Part shown: one piece after another, positions 25,056 through 34,144 of the stretch
Layout of the letters: every line of letters begins with the position of its first letter
Position numbering within the stretch: the first letter of the stretch is position 1
DNA from: Gp6-AA40 sp963772955
GTDB taxonomy: Bacteria > Acidobacteriota > Vicinamibacteria > Vicinamibacterales > UBA2999
Direction of reading: 5' to 3'
NCBI GenBank assembly: GCA_963772955.1
Contig: CAVYZF010000008.1
Span: forward strand, 248,001-312,000
DNA length: 64,000 bases
The notes under the pieces: generated by a model
The model's database searches: none
Told to the model about the DNA's origin: nothing
The model's input: only the letters and a program-made list of their open reading frames with translations
Program-made: the position numbers and the translations under genes

Positions 25056-26438
25056 GTGACGCTTGCCAGTCAGCTTGGAGAATGGGTCTCGCGCGTACGA
25101 TTCGAAGACCTTCCGCCCGATGTGGTCGAGGCAACGAAGTCTCGCATCCTCGATGTGATCGGCCTGGCGCTCGCGGGGGAAGGGACGAGATTCGGCCGGG
25201 CGATTCGCGCGGGCACGGTGGCCATTTCGCCGCAGGGGCCGTGCCGGATCCTTGGCAGCGGAGACAACGTCGGCCTGACGCACGCGGCGTTCGCCAACGC
25301 GTCGTTCCCTCAGGCGCTCGAGTTCGACGACACGCACAACGAGTCGATCGTGCACATGAGCAGTCCGTCAGTGGCGGCGGTGCTCGCGCTGTCTGAGACT
25401 CGAGCGGTGACCGGGCGAGACGCGATTCTCGCGATCGCGATCTCGAGTGAGATCGCGTGTCGTGTCGGCGTCGTCGCGCCCGGGCAGTTTCATCGACGCG
25501 GTTTCCATCCGACCGGGTTGTTCTCTCCATTCGGCATCGCGTATGGAGCAGGAAAGCTGCTCGGCCTCGATGCATCAACGCTGGCCTACGCGGCAGGCAC
25601 GTGCGGGAGTTTCGCCGCGGGCCTGCTCGAGTGCTGGGTGGATGGGACCGACACGAAGTTCCTGCACTCGGGGTGGGCGGCGCAGAGCGGCTTGTCAGCG
25701 GCAATGTTGGCGAAGGCCGGCGTCACGGGACCGCCGAAGGTGTTCGAGGGCCGCTTCGGGTTGTTCGCGTCTCACCTCCAGGATGCCGCCGCCATCAAGC
25801 GCTTCGAGCGCATCACCGACGGGCTCGGAACTCATTGGGAGAGCCGTTACTCGTCCTTCAAGCCGTTTCCCGCCGCGCACGTGCTGCATCCGTACATCTC
25901 GGCGATCCTTCGGCTGCGAGATCAAGGGCTCAAGCCGTCGGACGTCGCGCGCATTGAATGCCCGGTTGCCGAGTTCAACGTGTCGATCGTGTGTGAGCCC
26001 GTCGAGGAGAAGCGTGCGCCAGCATCGCAGGCACATTGCCGCGTGTGCCTCCAGTACACTCTGGCGGAGGCTCTCTACTGCGGAAGGCTCGGTCGCGATG
26101 CTTACGAGGACAAGAATCGACTGAACAAGGAGATTCTCGCGCTGGCCCGCACGGTTGACTACTACGTCGACCCTGAGTTCCCTGGGCCGGGCCGCTTCAA
26201 GGGCGCCGTCCGGGTGACGCTCAAGGATGGCCGGGTGCTCACCGAGATTGAGGAGTTCAACCGCGGCTCGGCCGAGAATCCGATGACCGAGTCCGAACTA
26301 CGCGCGAAGTTCGATGACAACGCCAGTGACGTGCTGACGCAGGAGGAGCGCGACCGTCTTGCGCACGAGATCGGACGGACGGAGAATCTTTCAGACGTTT
26401 CGAGTCTCGTTGGATTGTCCATCAGAGGTGTTGAATGA
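25056..26438 (+). CDS. MmgE/PrpD family protein, second paralogue
   Basis: The product has 460 residues. The GTG at 25056 is preceded by GGGGAG at 5-bp spacing; the family start SQLGEWVSRVRFEDLPPDVVEATKSRI follows. Characteristic blocks are NASFPQALEFDDTHNESIVH, GFHPTGLFSPFGIAYGAGKLLGL, FLHSGWAAQSGLSAAMLAKAG and YSSFKPFPAAHVLHPYI. It differs clearly from the paralogue at 21414 (for example HSGWAAQ in place of HPGRSAQ), so the two probably act on different acids. The stop overlaps the next start (ATGA). Confidence 0.9.
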   Translation: MTLASQLGEWVSRVRFEDLPPDVVEATKSRILDVIGLALAGEGTRFGRAIRAGTVAISPQGPCRILGSGDNVGLTHAAFANASFPQALEFDDTHNESIVHMSSPSVAAVLALSETRAVTGRDAILAIAISSEIACRVGVVAPGQFHRRGFHPTGLFSPFGIAYGAGKLLGLDASTLAYAAGTCGSFAAGLLECWVDGTDTKFLHSGWAAQSGLSAAMLAKAGVTGPPKVFEGRFGLFASHLQDAAAIKRFERITDGLGTHWESRYSSFKPFPAAHVLHPYISAILRLRDQGLKPSDVARIECPVAEFNVSIVCEPVEEKRAPASQAHCRVCLQYTLAEALYCGRLGRDAYEDKNRLNKEILALARTVDYYVDPEFPGPGRFKGAVRVTLKDGRVLTEIEEFNRGSAENPMTESELRAKFDDNASDVLTQEERDRLAHEIGRTENLSDVSSLVGLSIRGVE

Positions 26439-27419
26439 CTCGCCGGCTTCCATTCGTCCTGACTGCCTGCACCGTGTTGTTCTTCTGGCACGGCTCCGCT
26501 TCGGCCCAGGCACCGCGAACGCCGTGGGGCGATCCGGATCTGCAGGGCGCCTATACGAACAGCGACGAGAGCCTGATCCCGATGGAGCGTCCCGATGCGC
26601 TCAACGGGAAGACGCTGTCGGACATCAGTGCCGCCGACCTCGAGAAGCTGACCGAACAACGCAACGAAGATCGCATCGAGGCGGACAAGCAGCGTTGGGA
26701 GCTGCGCAGCCCGCTCCACTGGTTCGAGAACCACAACCCGAAGAACAGTCGTGCGTGGCTCGTGGTCGATCCGCCGGACGGCAGAATTCCGCCACAGACA
26801 GCCGAGGCGAAGGCTCGCGCGACTGCGCGAGCGCAGGCGAGACGGGGTCGCGGTGATGCCGACTCGTACGAGGATCGCAGCCTCTACGATCGCTGCATCA
26901 CGCGTGGCCTGCCGGGCTCGATGATGCCGGCCATCTACGGCAACTCGTACCGAGATCGTCCAGGGCCCGGGTTACGTCGCCATCTGGTACGAGATGGTGA
27001 ACGAGACACGCGTGATTCCGCTCGACCCTTCGACAAGCTCAGGGTCGTCCCGAGCGCAGTCGAGGGACGATGGCCGCCCGCATGTCGCATCCACAATCCG
27101 GTCCTACATGGGCGACGCGCGCGGACATTTCGCAGGCGACACGCTCGTCATCGAGACGACGAACTTCACCGACAAAGTGCCCTATCGGGGCTCCAGTGAG
27201 CACCTCACGCTGACCGAGCGCTTCACGATGCGTGCGCCGGGCGTCGTCGAATGGGCGGTGACCTTCGATGATCCGCACACGTGGGCGCGACCGTGGACGT
27301 TCGCGATGAACCTCACGCAGACGACGGAGCCCCCGTTCGAGTACGCGTGCCATGAGGGCAACTACGCGATGCGGAACATGCTCAAGATCGCGCGGGAAGA
27401 GGACAAGACCTCGCGCTGA
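26435..27419 (+). pseudogene. Secreted PWGDPDLQG-family protein, frameshifted and carrying a palindrome insertion
   Basis: It has a signal peptide, then APRTPWGDPDLQGAYTNSDE and DRCITRGLPGSMMPAIYGNSY, after which one extra base around 26950-26953 throws the frame. The shifted frame resumes IVQGPGYVAIWYEMVNETRVIPLD and runs to YACHEGNYAMRNMLK with a stop at 27419. Correcting one base gives 327 residues. A 15-residue insertion (27027-27071) follows VIPLD compared with the paralogue at 36582, and corresponds to a palindromic element. The extra base may be a sequence error or a real mutation. The start overlaps the MmgE/PrpD stop by 4 bp; RecQ begins 2 bp downstream. Confidence 0.85.
27026..27069. 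repeat. CCCTTCGAC...GTCGAGGG palindromic element inserted in a gene
   Basis: It runs from CCCTTCGACAAGCTCAGGG to GCAGTCGAGGGACG with an imperfect inverted repeat. Relative to the paralogue at 36582-37541, exactly 45 nt (27027-27071) are extra, adding 15 residues without breaking the frame. A GAC trinucleotide is present on both sides, which would fit a short target duplication. Confidence 0.8.
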
Positions 27420-27421
27420 GC

Positions 27422-29299
27422 ATGAACGATCTCGTCCGCGCCCTTCATCAGCATTTCGGACACTCCGCGTTTCGCGACGGACAGCAGGCGCTCGTCGAAA
27501 CGGTCCTCGCAGGTCAGGATCTCCTGGCGGTGATGCCGACTGGATCCGGCAAGTCGCTTGGATTTCAGTTGCCGGCACTTCTGCTGCAAGGCACGACGCT
27601 CGTGGTGTCGCCGCTCATCTCGCTGATGAAGGACCAGGTTGATGAGTTGAATCGCCGTGGGATCCGCGCGTCGGCCCTGCACTCTGCCTTGTCGAGCGAT
27701 GCGCGGCGTGACGCTCTTCAACGCGCGCGAACAGGCGAGTGTCAACTGCTCTACGTGGCGCCGGAGCGATTCGCGTCCGACCATTTCGTTCGCACGCTCC
27801 AGGACATTCCGATTTCTCGTTTCGTCATCGACGAGGCGCATTGCGTGTCGGAGTGGGGTCATGACTTCAGGCCCGACTACCGGCGACTGAAAGAAGCCGC
27901 CGATGTGTGTCGCCGCGGAGACGGTGGCGCCGGCCGTCCGCCGATGGCCGCGTTCACCGCGACTGCGACACCGGAGGTGCGTGAGGACATCGTGCAGCTC
28001 CTCGGCCTTGCGGAACCGCACATCGTCGTTGCCGGATTCGATCGCCCGAACATCTCGCTCTCGGTGCGCCCGGTGTCGGGTGACATCGAGAAGCACCAGT
28101 TGTTGCCGCAGCTGATCGGAGGCGGACGAGCACTCGTCTATGCCGCGACGCGGAAGAAGGCCGAGGCCGCAGCGGAGACCCTGATGGCTGCCGGCATCGA
28201 CGCAGCCGCATATCACGCCGGCCTTATCGATATGGAACGCTCACGTGTCCAGGAGCGTTTCGCTGCCGGCTCTCTCCGCATCGTCTGTGCAACGAACGCA
28301 TTCGGCATGGGCATCGATCGCCCCGACGTCGAGACCGTCGTGCATCTCGATATTCCCGGCTCGCTCGAGGCCTACTACCAGGAGATCGGCCGCGCCGGCC
28401 GCGATGGACGGCAGGCGAGCGCGACGCTGCTCTGGAACTACGTCGATGTGAGGACGCGCGAGTTCCTGATCGACCGGGAAAACGAGGAGGACGCGGAGCG
28501 CGAGTCCCGGCGCCCGGACCCGGCTGAAATCGAGCGGCGGAAGGATCTCGATCACCGCAAGCTGCGCCGGATGGTGTCCTACGCCGACACGTCGGCATGT
28601 CTCCGGGCGACCATCCTCCGGTACTTTGGTGACGCGGCCGCGAAGGAGCCGTGCGGCTCGTGCGCCAACTGCGGCCGGCTCCAGCCAATCGGCGACGATG
28701 ACCGGCTGCTTGTTCGAAAGATTCTGTCCGGTGTCGCGCGCGCGGGTGAGCGTTATGGCCGGCGCAAGATTGCCGCAATGCTGGTTGGCGAAGTCACCGA
28801 TCTGCCTGAGCCGCTGGTCGGGTTGTCGACGACGGGATTGCTGCGCGAGATGCCGGTCGCAATCGTCGAACGTTGGGTCGATGCCGCCATGGCAGCCGGC
28901 TTGTTGAGTGCGTCCGACGATCAGTATCGGACGCTTTCGCTGACGACGTCCGGACGTGACGTGATGACCGGCCGTGTGCAGGACGTGCTCATCGCAGCAC
29001 CCAGAAGTCAGCCGGCGCGCTCGGCTCGAAAGAAATCCCGTAAGGCCCGCGTGGATGCGATAGCATCGTCATCGGAGCCGCAGCAGCCGGTTGTCGATGC
29101 GCTTCGCGCATGGCGTCTCGACGAGGCTCGGCGGAATGCCGTCGCGCCCTTCGTTGTGCTGCACGATCGCACGCTGATCGCCATCGCATCGGAGCTGCCA
29201 GGCTCGCCTGGCGAGTTGAGCTCGATCCCTGGCATCGGCCCGGCCAAACTCGCCAGCTACGGCGATGCAATCTTGAACATCGTAAAAGGGACACGCTAA
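27422..29299 (+). CDS. recQ: ATP-dependent DNA helicase RecQ
   Basis: The product has 625 residues. It shows the 3'-5' superfamily 2 helicase motifs in order: Q-motif region FGHSAFRDGQQ, Walker A MPTGSGKSLGFQLPALL, DEAHCVSEWGHDFRPDY, FTATATPEV, FGMGIDRPDVETVVH and YYQEIGRAGRDG. The zinc-binding RQC segment follows (CLRATILRYFGDAAAKEPCGSCANCG), then a winged-helix part and a C-terminal HRDC domain (about residues 555-620, SSIPGIGPAKLASYGDAIL). Its role is unwinding recombination and replication intermediates. It sits 2 bp after the preceding gene although functionally unrelated to it. Confidence 0.95.
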   Translation: MNDLVRALHQHFGHSAFRDGQQALVETVLAGQDLLAVMPTGSGKSLGFQLPALLLQGTTLVVSPLISLMKDQVDELNRRGIRASALHSALSSDARRDALQRARTGECQLLYVAPERFASDHFVRTLQDIPISRFVIDEAHCVSEWGHDFRPDYRRLKEAADVCRRGDGGAGRPPMAAFTATATPEVREDIVQLLGLAEPHIVVAGFDRPNISLSVRPVSGDIEKHQLLPQLIGGGRALVYAATRKKAEAAAETLMAAGIDAAAYHAGLIDMERSRVQERFAAGSLRIVCATNAFGMGIDRPDVETVVHLDIPGSLEAYYQEIGRAGRDGRQASATLLWNYVDVRTREFLIDRENEEDAERESRRPDPAEIERRKDLDHRKLRRMVSYADTSACLRATILRYFGDAAAKEPCGSCANCGRLQPIGDDDRLLVRKILSGVARAGERYGRRKIAAMLVGEVTDLPEPLVGLSTTGLLREMPVAIVERWVDAAMAAGLLSASDDQYRTLSLTTSGRDVMTGRVQDVLIAAPRSQPARSARKKSRKARVDAIASSSEPQQPVVDALRAWRLDEARRNAVAPFVVLHDRTLIAIASELPGSPGELSSIPGIGPAKLASYGDAILNIVKGTR

Positions 29300-29310
29300 G
29301 CTGGCGCGCC

Positions 29311-30747
29311 GTGCCAGTCGCTGAACGCTCGCACTCGTGGATCAACGCCGCGATCCCCCTCGCCATCGGAGCGATCATCGCGTTGGCGCCCGTACCGGAG
29401 GGTGTGCCCGCGAACGCGTGGCGATACTTTGCGCTCTTCACGACGGTGATCGTTGCGCTCATCACTGAGCCGATCCCGCCGGCGATCATCGGCATGGGTG
29501 GCGTCATTGTCGCTGCGGCGTTTGGCCTGGTGCGCGAGACGCCGGCACAATCAGCGCAATGGGCGCTGAGTGGCTTCGGTAATGCGACCGTGTGGCTGAT
29601 CTTCGCGGGCTACATGTTCACGCTTGGATATACCCAGACCGGACTGGGACGGCGCATCGCGCTGCACCTGGTTCGTCTGCTTGGCGGCCGCACGCTGGGT
29701 CTGGGTTACGCGGTGGCATTGGCCGATCTCGCCCTTGCGCCCTTCACGGCATCCGCAACCGCTCGCAGCGCCGGCACGGTGTTCCCGATCGTCCGTCAGA
29801 TTCCCGAGCTGTATGCCTCGCGCCCGGATGATGGGACAGCGCGGAAGCTGGGCGCGTACGTGCTCTACACAGCGCTGGTCGCGAGCATGATCACGAGCAG
29901 CATGTTTGTCACGGCGCTCGCGCCGAACACGCTGGCGGTCAGCGTGATGCGTCAGACCGCGGGCGTGACCGTGTCGTGGTTCGACTGGTTCATCGGCTTC
30001 GCGCCTGTCGGCTTCACGTTGATCGCGCTCACGCCTCTGTTGCTCTACAAGATCTATCCGCCAGAGATTCGCAGCGCACCCGAGGTGCCGCGTTGGGCGG
30101 GGGAACAGCTTCGCGCGATGGGCTCGATGTCCCGCCAAGAGCTCACCCTCCTCGTCCTCGTGTGTTCCGCGCTCGCGCTCTGGATTGGCGCGACCGCGTA
30201 CGTGGATCCAGCGGTGACGGCGATGCTGGTCGTCTTGTTGATGGTGATCTGCGGGGTTGTGTCGTGGAACGACGTGATCGGGCACTCACAGGCGTGGAAC
30301 ATCCTGGTCTGGTTCGCGACGCTCGTCACACTCGCGGGTGGACTGGCCGAAACGAAGTTTCTCGACTGGCTCGTGCAGTCGCTCGCGCCTACGCTCCGGA
30401 ATTTCAGCCCGGAGGTCGCCGTTGTCTCGGTGGTCGCCGTGTACTTCTTCCTCCACTACTTCTTCGCCAGCATCACTGCGCACGCAGCGAGCATGTTGCC
30501 CGTGTTCATCGGCCTGGCCATCACGATCCCGGGCCTGACGCACAAGGAATGGGCGTTGCTGCTGTCGTATCCGCTCGGGCTCATGGGAGTTCTCACGACT
30601 TACACAGCTGGCCACAACCCGATCTATTACGGGAGCGGCTACATCAGCCGGCAGGCGTTCTGGGTGCTTGGATTGATCCTTGGCATCTTCTTTCTCACGA
30701 CCTACCTACTCATTGCCGTTCCCTGGCTGAACTACCTTGGCTTCTAA
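29311..30747 (+). CDS. DASS/SLC13-type sodium-coupled dicarboxylate transporter
   Basis: The product has about 478 residues and many transmembrane segments. Family features are AWRYFALFTTVIVALITEPIPPAIIG, the SNT-like sites LAPFTASATARSAGTVFPI and FLHYFFASITAHAASMLPVF, and the closing YTAGHNPIYYGSGY. The GTG at 29311, 11 bp after the RecQ stop, was chosen because it gives the usual family length; upstream codons fall inside recQ. By family it imports succinate, malate, citrate or related anions. The acyl-CoA dehydrogenase starts 1 bp after its stop, which links transport to the CoA-ester pathway that follows. Confidence 0.9.
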   Translation: MPVAERSHSWINAAIPLAIGAIIALAPVPEGVPANAWRYFALFTTVIVALITEPIPPAIIGMGGVIVAAAFGLVRETPAQSAQWALSGFGNATVWLIFAGYMFTLGYTQTGLGRRIALHLVRLLGGRTLGLGYAVALADLALAPFTASATARSAGTVFPIVRQIPELYASRPDDGTARKLGAYVLYTALVASMITSSMFVTALAPNTLAVSVMRQTAGVTVSWFDWFIGFAPVGFTLIALTPLLLYKIYPPEIRSAPEVPRWAGEQLRAMGSMSRQELTLLVLVCSALALWIGATAYVDPAVTAMLVVLLMVICGVVSWNDVIGHSQAWNILVWFATLVTLAGGLAETKFLDWLVQSLAPTLRNFSPEVAVVSVVAVYFFLHYFFASITAHAASMLPVFIGLAITIPGLTHKEWALLLSYPLGLMGVLTTYTAGHNPIYYGSGYISRQAFWVLGLILGIFFLTTYLLIAVPWLNYLGF

Positions 30748-30748
30748 G

Positions 30749-31925
30749 ATGTCCGTGAGTGATATCAATCCAAGATCCGCTGAGTACGCGGATTACCGCC
30801 GCGCTGTTCGAGAGTTGTGCTCAGGCTTCGACAGCACGTATTGGCGATCGCTCGATGAACGCGCAGAGTATCCCGAAGCGTTCGTGAAGGCGCTCACCGC
30901 TGCGGGCTGGCTGGCGGCGCTGATCCCAGAGGAGTACGGCGGAGGCGGGCTCGGCGTGACCGAAGCCTCGGTCATCCTGGAAGAGATCAACCGATCGGGT
31001 GCGAACTCGGGCGCGTGTCACGCGCAGATGTACGTGATGGGGGCGCTCGTTCGCCACGGATCCGACGCACAGAAGCGCGCCTACCTGCCCGACATTGCGG
31101 CGGGGCGTCTTCGCCTGCAGTCGTTCGCCGTCACGGAACCGACCACGGGCACGGACACGACGAAGACCAAGACCATTGCCGTCCGCCAGGGCGATCGCTA
31201 CGTCGTGAACGGCCAGAAGGTGTGGATCTCGCGGATTCAGCATTCCGATCTGATGCTGCTCCTGGCGCGGACGACGCCGCTGCCGGAGGTGAAGAAGAAG
31301 ACCGAGGGCTTGTCGTTGTTTCTGGTCGACCTGCGCGGCGCAGAGAGTCGTGGCATGAGCGTGCGCCCGATCCGCAACATGGTCAACCACGAGACCAACG
31401 AGGTGTTCTTCGAGGACTTCGAGGTGCCGGCGGAGAATCTGGTCGGACAAGAAGGGCAGGGCTTCCGCTATCTGCTCGATGGGATCAACGCCGAGCGGAT
31501 TCTCATCGCTGCCGAGTGCATCGGCGATGGCTTCTGGTTCATCGACAAGGCACGGCAGTACGCCAACGAGCGCATCGTCTTCGACCGGCCGATCGGAAAG
31601 AACCAGGGGATTCAGTTTCCATTGGCGCGCGCGTACGCGAACATCCGTGCCGCGGACTTGATGCGATACGAAGCCGCTCGTCTGTTCGATGCTGGTGGCA
31701 CTGCCGGGCCGGAAGCCAATATCGCGAAGCTGCTGGCCGCCGACGCCAGTTGGGAAGCGGCCAACGCCTGTCTTCAGACGCTGGGTGGATTCGGGTTTGC
31801 CGCCGAGTACCGATTGCGAGCGGAAGTTCCGCGAAACGCGGCTGTACCAAGTCGCGCCTATTTCCACGAACCTGATCCTGTCTTACATTGGTGAGCACAT
31901 CCTCGGCATGCCACGATCCTTCTAA
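30749..31925 (+). pseudogene. Acyl-CoA dehydrogenase with a +1 frameshift near the C-terminus
   Basis: Family blocks are AALIPEEYGGGGLGVTEASV, FAVTEPTTGTDTTKTKTIAV, VNGQKVWISRIQHSD, GFRYLLDGINAERILIAAE and CLQTLGGFGFAAEY. After that the frame is broken by one extra base at 31810-31811. The neighbouring frame continues ERKFRETRLYQVAPISTNLI to GMPRSF and a stop at 31925, the standard family end. Removing one base gives 391 residues, a typical length. The unshifted reading would end at 31894 with an atypical tail. The enzyme would oxidise an acyl-CoA using FAD and pass electrons to ETF. It is the first gene of the CoA-ester block with the CitE-type lyase and CaiB transferase. Confidence 0.88.
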
Positions 31926-31928
31926 AAG

Positions 31929-32008
31929 GGGGTCGGGAGTCATTTGATGAGGACACTCGAGACGCGATAGTTTGATGCTGCTGTCCTGATCAAATGACTC
32001 CCGACCCC
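31929..32008. repeat. 80-bp inverted repeat (GGGGTCGGGAGTC family), copy 1
   Basis: The arms at 31929-31955 and 31982-32008 are 27 nt each and match at 26 of 27 positions as reverse complements; the core is GGGGTCGGGAGTCATTTGA. The loop is 26 nt. The right arm contains the start codon (31994) of the following lyase gene. Copy 2 is at 59455-59536. Confidence 0.9.
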
Positions 32009-32920
32009 ATTACAAGATTGACGCGCAGCATGCTGTTCGTGCCGGCGTCGCGTCCGGCGATGATTCCGAAAGCCGCCACGAGCGCGGCCGACTCCGTCTG
32101 CATCGACCTCGAAGACGCCGTGGCTCCTGACGAGAAGCCTGCGAGCCGGGCAAACGTCGTACGCGCGCTCAAGGAGATCGACTTCGGGCGCCGCGTGCGC
32201 ATGGTTCGCATCAACGGACTCGACGGGCCGTTCGCGTATCGCGATCTCATCGAGATCGTCGAAGTCGCAGGCGATCGCCTCGATCTGATCATGATTCCGA
32301 AGGTCGGGTCACCGCGCGACGTGGTCTTTGTCGACATGTTGCTGTCGCAGATCGAAGCGAGCACGCGAACCCCTCGACGCATCGGGATCGAGGCGCAGAT
32401 CGAGACGGCCGCGGGCTATTTGTACGCGCGAGAGATTGCGGAGGCGTCGCCCAGGCTCGAGTCGCTCATCTTTGGCGCGGGCGACTACGCCGCCTCGATG
32501 CGGATGCCCTCAGCGGCTATCGGCGAGCGTGACGCGCACGACGAGATCTATCCCGGGCATCGCTGGCACGCCGTGATGCACACCATCGTCGCCGCCGCGC
32601 GCGCCAACGGACTTCGCTGCATGGACGGTCCGTATGCGGGATTCAAGGACGCTGCGGGCCTCGAGCGTGCCAGTCGCGTGGCGCAAGCGCTCGGCTTCGA
32701 CGGCAAGCAGTGCATTCATCCGGCGCAGCTCGAGACGGTCAACGCTGTCTTCTCGCCCTCCGATGCCGAAGTCGCAAAGGCTGCCGCCATCGTCGAAGCG
32801 TACGACAAGGCGGTGAGCGCTGGTCAGGGCGCGGCCACGCACGACGGCCGCATGATCGACGCGGCCAACGTCCGCATGGCGCGCACGACACTCGAGCGCC
32901 AGCGCCTCATCTCGACGTGA
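31994..32920 (+). CDS. HpcH/HpaI-family CitE-like CoA-ester lyase
   Basis: The product has 308 residues with the TIM-barrel fold of malyl-/citramalyl-CoA lyases: RSMLFVPASRPAMIPKAATS, DSVCIDLEDAVAPDEK, RINGLDGPFAYRDL, LIMIPKVGSPRDV, RIGIEAQIETAAGYLYARE (metal-binding Glu), LIFGAGDYAASM (metal-binding Asp) and GFDGKQCIHPAQ. It would cleave a 3-hydroxy-3-carboxyacyl-CoA to acetyl- or propionyl-CoA plus a 2-oxoacid. The start ATG and residues MTPDP come from the right arm of an inverted repeat. The family-conserved part begins at RLTRSMLFVP, so an ATG at 32030 would cut into it. The stop overlaps the CaiB start (GTGA). Confidence 0.92.
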   Translation: MTPDPITRLTRSMLFVPASRPAMIPKAATSAADSVCIDLEDAVAPDEKPASRANVVRALKEIDFGRRVRMVRINGLDGPFAYRDLIEIVEVAGDRLDLIMIPKVGSPRDVVFVDMLLSQIEASTRTPRRIGIEAQIETAAGYLYAREIAEASPRLESLIFGAGDYAASMRMPSAAIGERDAHDEIYPGHRWHAVMHTIVAAARANGLRCMDGPYAGFKDAAGLERASRVAQALGFDGKQCIHPAQLETVNAVFSPSDAEVAKAAAIVEAYDKAVSAGQGAATHDGRMIDAANVRMARTTLERQRLIST

Positions 32921-34104
32921 CGTCTCAGTTGCCGCTCGACGGCGTTCTCGTCGTATCGGTCGAGCAGGCCATCGCAGCGCCTTTCGCCAGCCGGCAGCTC
33001 GCGGATCTCGGTGCGCGGGTCATCAAGATCGAACGCCCGGGTGTTGGCGATTTCGCCCGCGCCTACGACCACACCGTGAAGGGGCAGGCGAGTCACTTCG
33101 TCTGGACGAACCGGTCGAAGGAATCGCTGACGCTCGACCTCAAGCGACCCGAAGCCATCGACGTGCTGCGGCGTCTCGTGTCGCGCGCTGACGTCTACCT
33201 TCACAATCTTGCGCCGGGTGCGATGGGTCGTCTTGGATTTGGATCCGCCGCGCTGCGCGAGGCGTATCCACGGCTTGTGATCTGCGAAATCTCGGGCTAC
33301 GGCGCGTCAGGCCCGTATCGCGACAAGAAGGCGTACGACCTGTTGGTGCAAAGCGAGGCTGGACTCGTTTCGATCACCGGCACCGCCGAGACGCCGTCGA
33401 AGGTCGGCATCTCAGTCGCCGACATCGCGGCGGGTATGTACGCGTTCTCGTCGATTCTTGCTGCGCTCCTGCGGCGAGAGAAGACAGAGACAGGCGCGTT
33501 GCTCGACATCTCGATGTTCGATGCGCTCGCGGAATGGATGGGTTATCCAGCGTACTACACAGGCTACGGCGGATCGCCGCTGCCGAGAACAGGTGCTCGA
33601 CATGCGGCGATTGCTCCGTATGGCCCGTACGCTGCCGGCGATGGCCACGTGGTGTATCTGGGACTGCAGAACGAACGCGAGTGGGCACGCTTCTGTTCCG
33701 ACGTGCTCGGGCAGCCTGGCCTGGCGAGCGATCCTCGATTCGGTTCGAACGCGTTGCGCGTGGAGCACCACGACGAGCTCGAGGCGATCATCGTCCGCGC
33801 CTTCGCTGACAAGACCGCGCAGCAGGTTGTCGAGCGACTGGAGTCTGCGCAGATCGCCAACGCGCAAATGAGGACCGTCGACGAGTTTCTCGATCACCCG
33901 CAGCTTGCAGCACGCGGCAAGTGGCGCGAGGTGGACTCGCCAGGAGGGCCGCTCCGCGCCTTGGTACCACCATTCGGGTTCGACGATGTGGAGCCGAGAA
34001 TGGGGAAGATCCCTGAGGTCGGTGAGCACACGGACAGCATCCTTACCGAACTTGGTTTCGACGCCGGCACAATTGCATCCTGGCGGCGCGCGGGTATCGT
34101 CTAG
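32917..34104 (+). CDS. CaiB/BaiF family CoA-transferase
   Basis: The product has 395 residues with a class III CoA-transferase fold: LDGVLVVSVEQAIAAPFASRQLADLGARVIKIERPG, FVWTNRSKESLTLDLKRPEA, ISGYGASGPYRDKKAYDLLVQ, VGISVADIAAGMYAFSSILAAL (the Asp in VADIAAG is the family nucleophile) and GRHAAIAPYGPYAAGD-type region. The GTG at 32917 overlaps the upstream stop by 3 bp, giving the usual length. It would move CoA from an acyl-CoA donor to a free carboxylic acid; itaconate, mesaconate and citramalate transferases belong to this family. Coupling with the lyase upstream and the MaoC hydratase further on supports a CoA-dependent dicarboxylate route. Confidence 0.92.
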   Translation: MTSQLPLDGVLVVSVEQAIAAPFASRQLADLGARVIKIERPGVGDFARAYDHTVKGQASHFVWTNRSKESLTLDLKRPEAIDVLRRLVSRADVYLHNLAPGAMGRLGFGSAALREAYPRLVICEISGYGASGPYRDKKAYDLLVQSEAGLVSITGTAETPSKVGISVADIAAGMYAFSSILAALLRREKTETGALLDISMFDALAEWMGYPAYYTGYGGSPLPRTGARHAAIAPYGPYAAGDGHVVYLGLQNEREWARFCSDVLGQPGLASDPRFGSNALRVEHHDELEAIIVRAFADKTAQQVVERLESAQIANAQMRTVDEFLDHPQLAARGKWREVDSPGGPLRALVPPFGFDDVEPRMGKIPEVGEHTDSILTELGFDAGTIASWRRAGIV

Positions 34105-34144
34105 CAGGCCGCTCGTGACGTAGAAGTAGATCAGGGAGTGGACG

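Noticed and set aside
24238..25704. A 488-codon minus-strand open frame
   Set aside because: It lies opposite a well-supported MFS transporter and MmgE/PrpD gene. The composition is low-complexity Arg/Pro/Ser and there is no start context.
31689..31925. Separate small gene after the acyl-CoA dehydrogenase
   Set aside because: Only its C-terminal part (ERKFRETRLYQVAPIS onward) makes sense, and that is the shifted end of the dehydrogenase. It was merged into one frameshifted gene.
31929..32008. Terminal inverted repeats of an insertion sequence
   Set aside because: Left and right arms are only 26 nt apart with no transposase inside. The two copies are 27 kb apart, so the segment between them is not a plausible single transposon.
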